From assembly GCA_003133425.1 (NCBI GenBank), contig PKXI01000127.1:1-38469 (forward strand): a stretch of DNA of 38,469 bases. Direction: 5' to 3'. The position numbers were made by a program, and so were the translations under genes. The notes below the pieces were generated by a model. It saw nothing but the letters and a program-made list of their open reading frames with translations. It did not search any database and was not told the DNA's origin. This document shows positions 7,688 to 17,300 of this stretch, piece after piece (the first letter of the stretch is position 1; each line of letters opens with the position of its first letter). The stretch comes from Acidobacteriaceae bacterium. Lineage in GTDB: Bacteria > Acidobacteriota > Terriglobia > Terriglobales > Acidobacteriaceae.

Positions 7688-7847
7688 GTTTGGCTTTGCT
7701 GGTCGCCTAGAACCCACGGATGACAAGACTTGGGAAGAGCCCGAGGGAAGGGCATTCGGGCCCCGGGTCCGAAGCATGTGCTGTAGCTCACATCCAGAAG
7801 TGCGATCTCGGGCCGACGATAGAAATCAGCTTGAAAAAGGGTGACCA

Positions 7848-8951
7848 ATGAGTCTTTCGCGCAGAGATTTTGTGCAGATTGCTGGAACAGGCGTTTTGTT
7901 GCAGTCGCGGCTCTTGAATGCTGCGCAAACTGCTTTACCGAGCGTACCGGCAGCGCCGGACTTTTCTGCGCCCTCTAAAGTTGCGTTGGTCCAGGGCGAC
8001 AGCCGGCGTCTGAACGTCTACCAGGCGCTCGTTCGTATCGATGACCAGATTCAGCCGAACTTGAAGCACAAGAAGTACGTGGTGATCAAACCCAATGGCG
8101 TCAGCAGCAGGAATCAACTAGCGTCGACACATGTTGATGCCCTTGCCGGCATTCTGGACTACCTGGAGCCGCGCTTTCACGGGCCGGTGATTATCGCCGA
8201 ATCCTCCGCGGATGACACGCTCGAAGTCTTTGAAAACTTCAAGTACAACGAGTTGGCCAGGGAACGGCGGGCCCAAAAGGTGAGCCTGGTGGACCTGAAT
8301 CGCGAGGGGAAGTACGAGACGATCCCCCTGATCGACTTCGACCTGCACGTCACTCCAGTGCGTCTTGCTGCTCGACTTTTGGATCCCGACGCGTATGTGA
8401 TCAGCAGTTCGATGATGAAGACCCATAACACCGTGGTCGCAACCATGTCGGTCAAAAACATGGTTCTCGGCACGCCCCTTCGCAGCGCTCCCGGAGAGCC
8501 GCGCTGGAACGACAAGCGCAAGTATCACGTAGGAATTCGCCAGACCCACTACAACATGCTGCTCACCGCGCAGAAGCTGCAACCAAACTGGGGAGCTGCG
8601 GTGATCGACGGCTTTGAGGGGATGGAAGGCGAAGGACCCAACGACGGTACGCTAGTGCCTTCGCATATCGCCATCGCTTCCACTGATTACATTGCAGCGG
8701 ATCGTGTCGGCCTTGAAGCGATGTCCATCAATCCCGATTGGGTAGGTTATCTGCGTTACTGCGCTCAGGCTGGACTCGGCCAGTACGATCTTTCGAAGAT
8801 CGTACTGACGGGCTCAACCATCGCATCCGTCGCAAAGAAATATCGGCTCCACCCCGATATCGACCGGGAGTTGAAGTGGATGGGGCCCATGAAAGAACTG
8901 CCGCCGTCGCTCGGCAGCCTGCCTATGCTGCACGGTTTCAGCAACGGATAG
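7848..8951 (+). CDS. DUF362 domain-containing protein with twin-arginine signal
   Basis: A 367-residue protein beginning 'SLSRRDFVQIAG', a clear Tat motif, followed by a mature domain of the DUF362 type: 'KKYVVIKPNGVSS' near residue 75, 'VIIAESSADDT', 'YVISSSMMKTHNTVVATMSVKNMVLGT' split over the central region, and 'DGFEGMEGEGPNDG' near 258. DUF362 proteins are often iron-sulfur-linked, but no cysteine cluster is present here. The molecular function is unknown. AAAAAGG (7834-7840) lies 7 nt before ATG 7848. It follows the mannonate-dehydratase-like gene after 160 bp, in which I see no gene, and may share its export route. Confidence 0.85.
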   Translation: MSLSRRDFVQIAGTGVLLQSRLLNAAQTALPSVPAAPDFSAPSKVALVQGDSRRLNVYQALVRIDDQIQPNLKHKKYVVIKPNGVSSRNQLASTHVDALAGILDYLEPRFHGPVIIAESSADDTLEVFENFKYNELARERRAQKVSLVDLNREGKYETIPLIDFDLHVTPVRLAARLLDPDAYVISSSMMKTHNTVVATMSVKNMVLGTPLRSAPGEPRWNDKRKYHVGIRQTHYNMLLTAQKLQPNWGAAVIDGFEGMEGEGPNDGTLVPSHIAIASTDYIAADRVGLEAMSINPDWVGYLRYCAQAGLGQYDLSKIVLTGSTIASVAKKYRLHPDIDRELKWMGPMKELPPSLGSLPMLHGFSNG

Positions 8952-8955
8952 CATT

Positions 8956-8993
8956 GCACGAACTCAAAGGGAGCTTCCCATTTGAGTTCGTGC
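8956..8993. terminator. Bidirectional hairpin between convergent genes
   Basis: GCACGAACTCAAA (8956-8968) is perfectly complementary to TTTGAGTTCGTGC (8981-8993). The stem continues inside as GGGA/TCCC past a single bulged A, leaving a 3-nt loop. It lies between the end of the DUF362 gene and the end of the convergent RraA-like gene and can serve both. There is no clear U-tract on either side. Confidence 0.75.
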
Positions 8994-9021
8994 CTCCCGT
9001 TCTCGGGCGAACACAGTGGGA

Positions 9022-9960
9022 TCAATGATCCGCGTGTTCCTTTGACTTGGCTAACAGCGCGTCAAATTCGCTCCGCGACATTTTCAGCTTGTCGGGATGT
9101 GCCTCGATCCACGTCGCCAGGCCGTCATATTTCTTGACTGTCCAACCGCCCTCGAATTCCGCGCCGTTCTTGCCCTCGCGATTCAATTCAAAGTTGTAGT
9201 CGTCCTTGAGCGCTGTGAATTCTGCTGTGCTGATTGCCTCTGCTGCCAGGATTGCAGGGATGAACAGAACGCCCTCCGGCTTGGCTAGAACCAGGTCTCC
9301 CGGCAATACAACTGCCCGCCCGATACGAATCGGCGCATTGATCGACGTCAACTCCATCTGCGCCCATGCGGATGGATCGTAACCCCGATAGAATCCGTTG
9401 AAGTCGGGGATCGCGCGGTTTTCTTCCTGGTCCCTTATGCCGGCGTCGAATACAAAGCCCGTATGAGTATGTGCTGCGATTCCGTTGCCGAGATTGGACC
9501 CGATCAACGTGCCCTCGATGATCTTGCCAAAGCCGTCGGCGACATAGACATCGCCAATCTGCAGCTCACTGATGGGCCACATATTGTTTCCGCCAACTCG
9601 TCCCTCCGCTTTGCCCTCGGCAGTAATGGCCTTAGCCATGTCCGGGCGTGTCGGCATGTATTGCGCAGTGAGTGCACGGCCGGCAAATGGCTTCTCAATA
9701 TGAAGAGCCTGCCAGCCCGCCTCAAACTGATTCTGATAGCCGTGCGAGCGCAAAAAGTCCCAAAGGTCTTCAATGGACATGTCCACTGCCCGCTTGAGAA
9801 GCGCGTCCGGAACCTTAGGACGTCCGTCGGGGAATCGATCGCCCTTCCAGTCCGAGGTGTAAAAGAGCATTTGATCGCGCGTCATCTTCACCTGGCCGAA
9901 AGCAGGCGATATTCCCAGTAGGGCGCAGGCCAATAGGGCGGCCGTAATCACTTTTTTCAT
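9022..9960 (-). CDS. Exported RraA-like (HMG/CHA aldolase superfamily) protein
   Basis: A 312-residue protein starting 'MKKVITAALLACALLG', with a Sec signal peptide likely cleaved after 'AFG' near residue 22. The core carries the RraA-family signature: 'SNLGNGIAAHTHTGFVFDAG' followed by 'IRD', and later 'GDLVLAKPEGVLFIPA'. The Arg-Asp after the Gly-rich strand is the usual metal and substrate site of 4-hydroxy-4-methyl-2-oxoglutarate aldolases. Canonical RraA is a short cytoplasmic protein of about 160 residues, so an exported version with long flanks is an unstudied variant. ATG 9960 has GGAG 8 nt upstream; the TTG at 9978 lies before that signal and is rejected. An aldolase or lyase on sugar-derived oxoacids is plausible but unproven. 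Confidence 0.75.
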   Translation of the reverse strand: MKKVITAALLACALLGISPAFGQVKMTRDQMLFYTSDWKGDRFPDGRPKVPDALLKRAVDMSIEDLWDFLRSHGYQNQFEAGWQALHIEKPFAGRALTAQYMPTRPDMAKAITAEGKAEGRVGGNNMWPISELQIGDVYVADGFGKIIEGTLIGSNLGNGIAAHTHTGFVFDAGIRDQEENRAIPDFNGFYRGYDPSAWAQMELTSINAPIRIGRAVVLPGDLVLAKPEGVLFIPAILAAEAISTAEFTALKDDYNFELNREGKNGAEFEGGWTVKKYDGLATWIEAHPDKLKMSRSEFDALLAKSKEHADH

Positions 9961-10328
9961 GGAGATCTCCGCGTTCAATTTCGAAATTCATCGCGCGCCA
10001 GTGGGCGCGAAACGTCGATGTACAGCAGCGACCGAATTGTAGCATTGCCATCGGGAAATCGTCCCTTGAGCCAATGCAGTTGTCGCAGCTGTTTCCGGTC
10101 TCTGCCACGCAGCGAACGGCCGGAGCAGGCACAATTCCCGCGTCCGGCACAGGCCCTCTTTCGATCACACTGCCTCACGAAATTGTGACCATGTTTCGAG
10201 TGGAGGTCCAGTAGTCGGGAGCGGGATACCTCCGTCCCTGAGGAACCACAAAGCCAGGCAACTTCATCCTGTGCGGCCCAGGCTTTTATGAATGTGAGAA
10301 TCCGGAGTCTACCTAGTAGAATCGGGGT
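9961..10328. other. Gene-free divergent spacer
   Basis: No coding region is supported here. It should hold the promoters for the RraA-like gene (minus; a TACAAT at 10041-10036 is a possible -10) and for the GH32 gene (plus; TAGAAT at 10317-10322). I find no convincing -35 elements, operators or structured RNA. Confidence 0.5.
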
Positions 10329-12005
10329 ATGCCCACGGATCTTCCTCTCCGCGCACCGACAATTGTCGGGCACGGTTTCTTGCTGACAGCGGCGCTTATT
10401 TTCGCCGCGACTGCCTTCGCACAGCAGCCTGCGTCCGCTCCGGCGGTGCCCGCCCTTACCGCCCCCTGGCAGCCGCAGATTCACTTTTCTTCCCCGCCCA
10501 ACTGGATCAACGATCCCAACGGTCCCGTCCTCCTCAACGGCCAATACCACCTCTTCTTCCAGTTGAACCCCTTTGCAGATCAGTGGGGCCACATGAGTTG
10601 GGGACACGCCGTCTCGCCCGACCTCGTCCACTGGAAGCAACTCCCCGTCGCACTCGCCGAAGAGCAGGGCGTAGCCATCTTCAGCGGCTCAACTGTTGTG
10701 GACGCCGATAATACCAGCGGCCTCTGCGCAGACCCAGGCCAGAAAACCCCTGTATGCATGGTTGCCATTTACACCGGAGCCTCGCAGGACAAGCAGACCC
10801 AGAACATAGCCTTTAGCCGCGACTGCGGCGCAACCTGGACGAAGTACTCGGCGAACCCGGTCATTGACCTCGGTCTCAAGAACTTTCGCGATCCCAAAGT
10901 CTTTTGGCACGCACTTTCGCAAAGCTGGGTCATGGTCGTCTCGCTCCCCGACCAGCACAAGCTGCGCTTCTACCGCTCTCATAATCTGCGCCAATGGGAG
11001 TTGGCCAGTGAATTCGGCCCCGCTGGCGCCGTCTCGGGCGTCTGGGAGTGCCCCGACCTCTTCGAGCTTCCCATATACGACGAGCAAGATAAGCTCGTGG
11101 CCACCCGCTGGCTCCTCAACGTCAACATCAATCCCGGCGGCCCGGCAGGGGGTTCAGCCGACCAGTACTTCATCGGCCAGTTCGATGGCTCCCGCTTCAT
11201 CGAAGACCACCCCGGCTCCGGCCCTCACTGGGTCGACTGGGGCAATGATTTCTACGCCTCAACATCGTTCTCGAATCTCCCCGCCAGCGAAGACCGCACC
11301 TGGATTGGCTGGATGAGTAATTGGAAGTATGCTTCCAAGCTGCCTTCGTTGCCGGGCCGAGGTGAAATGACTCTCGCTCGTCATCTCTATCTGCGCGAGC
11401 CCCCTGCGTATCCCCCGCCAACACCAGATCAGGAACCCCTCCTGTTAGTCCAGGAACCTGTTCTCGGATTGCCGGTCGACAAACGCTATCTGGCCATGTT
11501 CGGCGCTCCGGCGTTTCAGACGGTTGCGAAGGCGAATGAACGTATTTCCGCAAAGAAGTTGTCTGGCAGCGTCTACCGGCTGCGCTTTACTCTCGATCCC
11601 GGCGACGCATCTGAAGCCGGCGTCCGCCTCCGCCGCCGCTCCATCAATCCCGATGATCCCTCAACAGAAGAAACCGTAGTCGGCATCGACCAGGCAACCG
11701 GCCGTATCTTTGTCGATCGTACCCGCTCTGGAAAAACTGACTGGTCCTCGGACTTCCCGGTCCGCGTGTCAGCCCCGCTCAAGCACACTCAGACAGAAGG
11801 GATTCCGATCGAGGTTGTTGTGGACAATAATTCAATCGAGGTCTTTGCCGAAGACGGTGAAACCGTCCTTACCAACCTCATTTACCCGGCCGCCACCAGC
11901 CAGGGCCTGGCGTTTTATTCCACGGCTACACCACCCGGCACAGCGCCGGCACGCGTTCGGGATATTGAACTGATCCCTCTTGGGCAGGCGCGAGCCAGAA
12001 AGTAG
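10329..12005 (+). CDS. Secreted glycoside hydrolase family 32 (fructan/sucrose hydrolase, levanase- or invertase-like)
   Basis: A 558-residue protein. A signal peptide spans about residues 14-33 (hydrophobic 'FLLTAALIFAATAFA'). The five-bladed propeller carries all three GH32 catalytic motifs: 'WINDPNG' with nucleophile Asp62, 'FRDP' with Asp188 (transition-state stabiliser), and 'WECPD' with acid/base Glu240. A C-terminal beta-sandwich (about 395-545, with 'VVVDNNSIEVFAEDG') completes the fold. GH32 enzymes cleave beta-fructosides such as sucrose, inulin and levan; which one is not evident. No good ribosome site precedes ATG 10329, and TAGAAT at 10317-10322 would place the transcript start almost on the ATG, so a leaderless mRNA is possible. 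Confidence 0.92.
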   Translation: MPTDLPLRAPTIVGHGFLLTAALIFAATAFAQQPASAPAVPALTAPWQPQIHFSSPPNWINDPNGPVLLNGQYHLFFQLNPFADQWGHMSWGHAVSPDLVHWKQLPVALAEEQGVAIFSGSTVVDADNTSGLCADPGQKTPVCMVAIYTGASQDKQTQNIAFSRDCGATWTKYSANPVIDLGLKNFRDPKVFWHALSQSWVMVVSLPDQHKLRFYRSHNLRQWELASEFGPAGAVSGVWECPDLFELPIYDEQDKLVATRWLLNVNINPGGPAGGSADQYFIGQFDGSRFIEDHPGSGPHWVDWGNDFYASTSFSNLPASEDRTWIGWMSNWKYASKLPSLPGRGEMTLARHLYLREPPAYPPPTPDQEPLLLVQEPVLGLPVDKRYLAMFGAPAFQTVAKANERISAKKLSGSVYRLRFTLDPGDASEAGVRLRRRSINPDDPSTEETVVGIDQATGRIFVDRTRSGKTDWSSDFPVRVSAPLKHTQTEGIPIEVVVDNNSIEVFAEDGETVLTNLIYPAATSQGLAFYSTATPPGTAPARVRDIELIPLGQARARK

Positions 12006-12199
12006 CCCTGAAATGGGCCACAAAGCAGCCGCCGTGGCAGCATCCATGAGCTCCCATTCGTCTTTGCCGGCGTCTCTGTGGAGGGCAATCGCCCAACCAC
12101 GAGATGGAGAAATCGTCTGGGCTATGAGGCGTGCCGATGCAAGCAACATGGCAACAGACAAAACCGCGCACCAACCATTGTGCATGCCGATGCCTCTTT

Positions 12200-14365
12200 T
12201 CACTTCACCAGCATGATCGGGTTCACCCAGAACGCCACTCGGTTTCCGGAAGGATCGAGCACGCTTATCTGGCATCGATATTCGCCCGGTGCAAGATCGC
12301 TCAGTCCTATTTGGAAACTGAGCGGCACGATGCCGAGCCGGCTCCCCTCCTCCGGTTTCACGGCGATAGGCTTCGATTCAAATGCCTTTTTGCCCTCCCG
12401 GTACAGGCTCACAAAAGCAATCAACGGCGACGCTGGTTTCGCCGCGGCGGCCGCATCCCCTGTGACAGCAGAGCCGCCGTCATAGGCCTGCAGATACACG
12501 TACATTTCGCGCCCGGTGTTGAACACACGAGTTACGCTTGGGATCAGCTTGAGTCCTTCCTGCACCAGGGGATTCTTCGCATCGTCCTTGATTTGCTGTT
12601 TACTTTTGGTAGCGTTATAAAGCGCATCCCTGGTGTTCGCGCGCTGACTGCTTAACACGACTGAGCTGATGGGAATGCGCTTTGTCTCCTTGTTCAGATT
12701 GGGGATGATGAACTCCGTTTGGTAGGTCCCAATCCTTCCCGTCTCGTCATCGCGCGCAAGGAACTTGATAGAGTACCTGCCCGGCAGCAGCGTGAAACCG
12801 GAGTCGTACTCGACCGGCCGCTTTGCCAACTCAAGCGCGGTTGCGTCGCTCAGCTTTATGTCCACGTTGTCTCGAACATTGCTGACCGTGAAGCCGCCTG
12901 CCTCATCCTTGATCTCACAGACAAAGTCGATCACCGTGTGCTCGGCTCCGAATCGCTTGGCCAGTGCCAGTTCCCGGCCAGGAATTTTCACGATGATCGG
13001 TACGTAATATTCGGCGCGGTTGAGCTGGAAATAATCGATCTCCATTGCAATAGTTAGATCGGTGATCGGGTCGCCGAGCATGAGCGCATCTTCGAGTTGC
13101 CGCTCCTTATCCACTTCAGTGAATTTGGCAAACTCCTTGTTTGCGTAGTAGCCCTCCCTATAGGCGAGGCTGGCGTCCGGCGGAGCATCCACCGTAATCT
13201 TCACACGCCGAAAGCGGCCGTTCTGGGCGGTGTTTGTGGTGTAGTAGCCAACAATGTAGTAGTCCGAAATGGCGCGCTGCGCCTGCACGATTCCCCGTGT
13301 CAGATCGTTGTTGTCAAACAGTGCTTTACCGCCCGTGTCGGCCGCAAGCGAGTACATCGTGTCCTGCGACTGCTGAAACCTGTCAGTCAATGCCTGCGCC
13401 GCCATTCCGTTATACATGCCGGCATTTCCCTGCGAGCCTTGTGTCGCATCTCCAAGCGGCGCGCTCGCCACCAGCCCGCGCGCATCCACCGGCCAAAAGG
13501 AAACGCCGGCCCGCACCGCTGCGTCGATGGTCGCATGTAACTGCGCGATGTTATCCACGCCGTTCAGGCGCAGGCCGCTGGCAAAGTAGATGAGCGACTT
13601 CTTCTCGCTCATCTGCTCCAGCATTTTCGCCGCGGTCTGCAAAGCGGATAGCTGCCGGTCCGTATTGAAGATGTTGAATTCGCTATCGTCTTGCCCAAAA
13701 GCGGCGCCGGTGTCGGCGCTGGCGGAGTCATCAATGGAATCCGCCGAACCTTGCCCCTCGCCCACAATCAGTGTTTGCAGAATGCTCAGCAGCCGGTTGC
13801 GGTCGGCCGTGAAGTCCTGCAGAATATCAACCGACCCACCGTTAAACTCGAGGATCGAGACCAGGTCCGCGGCGGTCATCTGCGTGCGCACAAAATGTTC
13901 CGCTGCGGTAAGTGCGCGCATCTGGTCCTGAGGCTGCATGGCGGTCATGTCGAAGTAGAGCGCAAGCAGACGTCGGTCCTTGTACTTGTTGCTCTCCAGA
14001 GCTTCCGGCGCGATCTGCGTATGGGTCAGTTTTTTGTAAATCGTAATATTCTCATCGTCTATCGGAGCCGGTGGCAGAGGGTCCACCGTCTCTGAGAATT
14101 GCTGATGCTCGCAGAACTTTATCGCCTGCGGCACTCCGTCCTCGGTTACTGTAAAGTTCTTCGCGGCGAGCCCGCTGATGAATTTTCCCTGCTTGTCCTT
14201 CACCACAACAGTCTCTACCACCAACTGCGAGTTCAAAGTCAGTTTGAAGTTGCCGGTTTGATCCGGCGCCGTATTGGAGCCGATCTTCTGCGCACCGGCG
14301 CCCACGCCCACAGTCAGCGTCGTCAGCAGCAGGAATGCCTTAAGCTTTGTCTCGAGCTTTTGCAT
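12200..14365 (-). CDS. VWFA-related acidobacterial-domain protein (TIGR03436 type), secreted
   Basis: A 721-residue protein with a signal peptide ('KAFLLLTTLTVGVGAGAQ') and then a short beta domain containing 'VVVKDKQGKFISGL' and 'FTVTEDGVPQ', the hallmark opening of acidobacterial VWFA-related proteins. The VWA fold follows at about 130-390: 'RLLALYFDMTAM' occupies the metal-site position, where DMTAM replaces DxSxS so metal binding is doubtful, and 'KSLIYFASGLRLNG' is the later strand. The C-terminal half is beta-rich and unassigned. ATG 14365 is chosen because the signal peptide starts there; a frame open to 14461 would overlap the Oar gene. Only 2 nt separate it from the Oar stop, so the two are translated together. 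The biological role of the family is unknown. Confidence 0.85.
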   Translation of the reverse strand: MQKLETKLKAFLLLTTLTVGVGAGAQKIGSNTAPDQTGNFKLTLNSQLVVETVVVKDKQGKFISGLAAKNFTVTEDGVPQAIKFCEHQQFSETVDPLPPAPIDDENITIYKKLTHTQIAPEALESNKYKDRRLLALYFDMTAMQPQDQMRALTAAEHFVRTQMTAADLVSILEFNGGSVDILQDFTADRNRLLSILQTLIVGEGQGSADSIDDSASADTGAAFGQDDSEFNIFNTDRQLSALQTAAKMLEQMSEKKSLIYFASGLRLNGVDNIAQLHATIDAAVRAGVSFWPVDARGLVASAPLGDATQGSQGNAGMYNGMAAQALTDRFQQSQDTMYSLAADTGGKALFDNNDLTRGIVQAQRAISDYYIVGYYTTNTAQNGRFRRVKITVDAPPDASLAYREGYYANKEFAKFTEVDKERQLEDALMLGDPITDLTIAMEIDYFQLNRAEYYVPIIVKIPGRELALAKRFGAEHTVIDFVCEIKDEAGGFTVSNVRDNVDIKLSDATALELAKRPVEYDSGFTLLPGRYSIKFLARDDETGRIGTYQTEFIIPNLNKETKRIPISSVVLSSQRANTRDALYNATKSKQQIKDDAKNPLVQEGLKLIPSVTRVFNTGREMYVYLQAYDGGSAVTGDAAAAAKPASPLIAFVSLYREGKKAFESKPIAVKPEEGSRLGIVPLSFQIGLSDLAPGEYRCQISVLDPSGNRVAFWVNPIMLVK

Positions 14366-14367
14366 CG

Positions 14368-17300
14368 TCAAAACCTCAGCCGCCCCGTCACCTGAAAGCT
14401 GCGCATGGGACTGGTTGATCCGGGCAGCCCAAAGGTTGTGCTGTTCACCACCGTGTTCCATGCAGTAAAAACGCCATGATTCAGCACGTTGCTCGCATCG
14501 ATCCGCACATCCAGGTTGAATGGATTCCTCAGCCGGAAAGTCCGCGACATGGACCCGTTCAAGCTGAACTGATCAGGCCCGGTAATCGAGTCCCGCCGTG
14601 CCGTGCCCCACGCGCCCGCATTGGGCGCCGTGAATGCAGCCACGTTCAGATGGTAGCCGGCAGCCGCACTGTAAATTGGCGCGCCCGTCAGGTTCGGTCG
14701 AATCGTTCCCGTTATGCCTGTGCCCGGCAGCGCCGCCAGAAAGATCGGCGTTTCCGGCAGGCCAGTGCCGGTTGAGATCTGGCTCACCACCGTCCATTCT
14801 TTCAGCAGCCTCCCATGCCATCCGCTCATCAGCGTTCTGCCGCCCATTCCCATGCCGGTCGTGTACTGGATCTGCGCGTTCAATAGTTGCCGCTGATCGA
14901 AGGTCGAGAGTCCGTGTTCAGCGCGTAAATCGCGCCAGTTCTGTGCGACAGTCGGTCCCGCACCCGTCTGGCTTGCGCTTGCCGTCGTCGCAGTCACATG
15001 GCCCTGCGCGCCAATCTGCGCGTCGTCATCCATTGCTTTCGCCCATGTGTAGTCCACACTCGCAGTAAATCCGCTGCGGAGCCTGCGCCGTAACTGGAAC
15101 TGCCCGGCCTCGCGCGTCGAGTTACCACCTGAAGTGCGATAGACAAATCCCGTTTGACAGGTTGGGCACGGGTTCGTCCCGCCGATCGGGTAAGTGTTGG
15201 GAAGAAACTCCTGCATTCCGTGCGTTCCCTTGGTCCCCAGATAAGTGGCCGTCATCACCAGCGCCCAGGGCAAATCCCGCTGCATCGAGAGTTGCCAATT
15301 CTGCGCGTAGCCCACGCGCAAGTTTGGATCGATCGCGAAGGTGTCCGCGGCAGCGCCAACGCAGTGAAGGAATCCATTGGCCAATGTCAACGGACATCCG
15401 CTGCTGTTGGCTTCGCTCAGGCTGGTTGAGAACGGAGCCTGCTCTGCCATGCTTTCCGCGGCGGCGAGGTAGACCGACGTGTCATCGTAGATTCCGTAAC
15501 CTGCCCTCACCACCAGCGTCGATGCAGGTATCGGCCGCCACGAGATGCCGATCCGCGGTTCAAATCCATTCTTGTCCGGACGCACCAGCGAGCTTGGATA
15601 GGACATCCCGGTCACTGGGCCTTTCGGACTGTTGGCCAGCACCGGCGCCACCGACGTAAATCCCTGTGAAACGTCAAGATTCGCAAGCCTCCCAAACAGC
15701 TCTGTAATGGGCGCGCCGTAATCCCAGCGCATTCCTGCGTTAATGGTGAGTTGCGGCAGGATCCTCCAATCGTCGGTGAAGTAAAGGTCGTACACCGACT
15801 GTCGAAAGTACTTGTCGGGGTTGCCGTATGAGATTGCGCTCGTGTCCGGAACGCCTAGCAGAAAATCGGCGAGGTCGGAGCCCGTGGTTGTAGAAGCGCC
15901 GCCGGAAGAAGAACTCCCGCCCGCCTGGGTAGCCGCCCCGGTAAACGCGAACGTCCCGCGCGGGTTCTGCTGCCCGAATTCGTTGAACTCCTGTCTGCGA
16001 AAATCGCCGCCAAAGATGAAGTTGTGACGTCGATAGTTTGTCGATACATTAACTGACATCGCATCTGTTCGGTTGCGATTGAAGGAACTATTGGCGTCGC
16101 TGAGCCCGGCGATCCCGCTCGAAAACGTCAGCCCCGGCGGACCCCAATTCGTTGGATCCGGGTCGTTGCCGCTAATACCGGCCTGTTCCGAGACATTCAC
16201 TCGACCCGCAAATGCAGGCCGCACGTCAGTACGTAACCGCGTCAGGTGATAGCCCAGCAGCACAAAGGTCTGGTGACGGTAACGGTGCGACCAGTTCACG
16301 TTCGTGTCGATGCCGAGTGAGTTAGTAGTGTCCACAAACCCGAAGAGATTTGTACTGTTTGCCCGCGCACTGCGAAATGCGAATCCGCCATATAGCCGGT
16401 CACGATGGCCAATTGTCTTGGTCAGTCGTGACTGCAGTCCGTCTGTATGTGTGTTATTCAAGACTGCGGCCTGGTAGTTATAGCGCGAGTTATCCGCCAG
16501 GTCAGGCTGCGGATAGAAATTCAGCAGCGCCGCCGCCTGCGAACTTACCGGGATGTTACCGGTAAATGGCAGGCCGGTGGTGGGATTGTAGATAGTTACC
16601 GGCTGTCCTTGCGCGTTCAGCACGCCCGTCAGATTTCCAATTCTCTCCGCCGCAGTGGGAACCAGCCCGGTTTGGATCGCAGCATCACCGTTGCGCATCC
16701 ACTGGTAGGCGACAAAGAAATTCGGCCCAATCGGCATAAGTCTGGGAATGCGCAGAGGACCGCCCAGCGTCACCACCGTTGTGACCCTGCTGTAAAAGTC
16801 CTTCGGAATCTGCTGCCCGGTCAGCGAATAAGGACGTGCATTGAACACCGAGTTGTCCACGATGGCGCCGACGCTTCCCGTGTAAAGCCCTTTTGCTCCC
16901 GGCCGCCGATTGCCGAATGCCGGCGACAGAGAATATTGCGAGGTCGCCGCATTATTCTCGCTGCCGTTGATCAGCAATCCATCTGCGGACTTATCTGCGG
17001 AATCGTCAGCCGCTGGCGGCGCAGCAGGTACATTCGTGTCCGCGTTCTTCTGCGCTTCCTCGTTCAAAGCCGGCTTCGTTTCCGCCGCAGAACGCGCCTT
17101 GAGCGGCTTGCCTTCTTGCGCCTGGGCCAGCATCTGCTCCAGCCCCAGCAGTTTCAACTCCCAATTGCCTTGTGGAGCATCGGGCGTCACCGTTACCTTG
17201 CCGTCGAGCTTCGAGAATCCGCTCATCTCGATCTCGATCTTCCATTGGCCATCCGCAAGATCGGCAAACTCATACAGGCCCTGCCGGTCAGTGACGGTGG

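Noticed and set aside
7688..7847. Possible small gene between the mannonate-dehydratase-like and DUF362 genes
   Set aside because: Open frames on both strands here are low-complexity Arg/Pro/Ser-rich shadows without ribosome sites.
12006..12199. Terminator between GH32 and the VWA gene
   Set aside because: Only a 4-bp stem (GCCC 12005-12008 with GGGC 12015-12018) was found, which is too weak to call.
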